Shown here one piece after another: positions 32,315-32,324 of a stretch of 32,324 nucleotides of DNA; position 1 is the first letter of the stretch, and every line of letters starts with the position of its first letter. Origin of the DNA: Ignavibacteriota bacterium (GTDB lineage: Bacteria > Bacteroidota > Ignavibacteria > UBA10030). The translations under genes were made by a program, and so were the position numbers. Under the pieces are notes generated by a model. It was not told where the DNA came from, made no database searches, and was given only the letters and a program-made list of their open reading frames with translations. The stretch covers positions 11,880 to 44,203 of the forward strand of contig PLMK01000054.1 of NCBI GenBank assembly GCA_003142475.1, in the 5' to 3' direction.

Positions 32315-32324
32315 GGACCGGCGC

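Noticed and set aside
1-32324. CRISPR arrays, rRNA genes, transposase or integrase genes
   Set aside because: None seen on either strand; no regularly spaced short repeats, and no DDE or tyrosine recombinase motifs in any long frame.

Overview
The window looks like bacterial chromosome from an anaerobic or facultative member of the Bacteroidota/Ignavibacteriota side of the FCB group. That placement is inference. It rests on the AT-rich coding style, a small acidic protein of a type I associate with Bacteroidota, and an acetogen-like Hdr/MetFV gene set outside the Firmicutes. Every convincing gene lies on the minus strand, so transcription runs from high to low coordinates.

Region 1 (1-5.7 kb): the N-terminal ~411 residues of a PoxB-type pyruvate:quinone oxidoreductase, cut by the window edge; a signal-peptide-bearing Fe/Mn superoxide dismutase; a compact redox cassette (Rieske protein, glutaredoxin, ferredoxin:thioredoxin-reductase catalytic subunit, second Rieske protein); a VIT/CCC1 metal transporter with a small basic partner; a small acidic protein; and a double PRC-barrel protein. 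The stretch from about 2.2 to 4.5 kb looks clearly more GC-rich than its surroundings and may be acquired.

Region 2 (6.1-30.7 kb) is bracketed by two direct copies of a ~230-250 bp repeat. Each copy carries a degenerate tRNA-Phe-like gene followed by a terminator, and copy 2 also has a near-consensus promoter. Inside lie two operons. The first (20980 to 6883, closed by a terminator at about 6800) encodes MvhD-like, MetF, a divergent glutamate-synthase FMN-domain paralogue, a canonical-looking FMN-domain glutamate synthase subunit, a glutaminase/GXGXG glutamate synthase subunit, HdrC, HdrB, a giant HdrA with a GltD module inserted in it, MvhD and MetV. It merges the MetFV-HdrABC-MvhD module known from acetogens with a split glutamate synthase. 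I propose one large flavin/Fe-S complex coupling NAD(P)H, methylene-tetrahydrofolate and glutamine/2-oxoglutarate chemistry. This is the best candidate here for an undescribed system.

The second operon (30137 to 21557) encodes a large lipoprotein, a membrane-anchored family-5-like solute-binding protein, an exported protein of unknown function, two divergent permeases and a double-ATPase protein. It is an atypical peptide-type ABC transporter.

Region 3 (30.9 kb to the end) holds a tRNA 3'-half fragment directly abutting a gene bounded by a perfect 14-bp inverted repeat. The repeat reads as integron core-site half-sites (GTTAGGT / ACCTAAC) three nucleotides from the start codon. The gene encodes a pentapeptide-repeat protein with a two-helix channel-like C-terminus and appears to be broken by a one-base frameshift near its 5' end.
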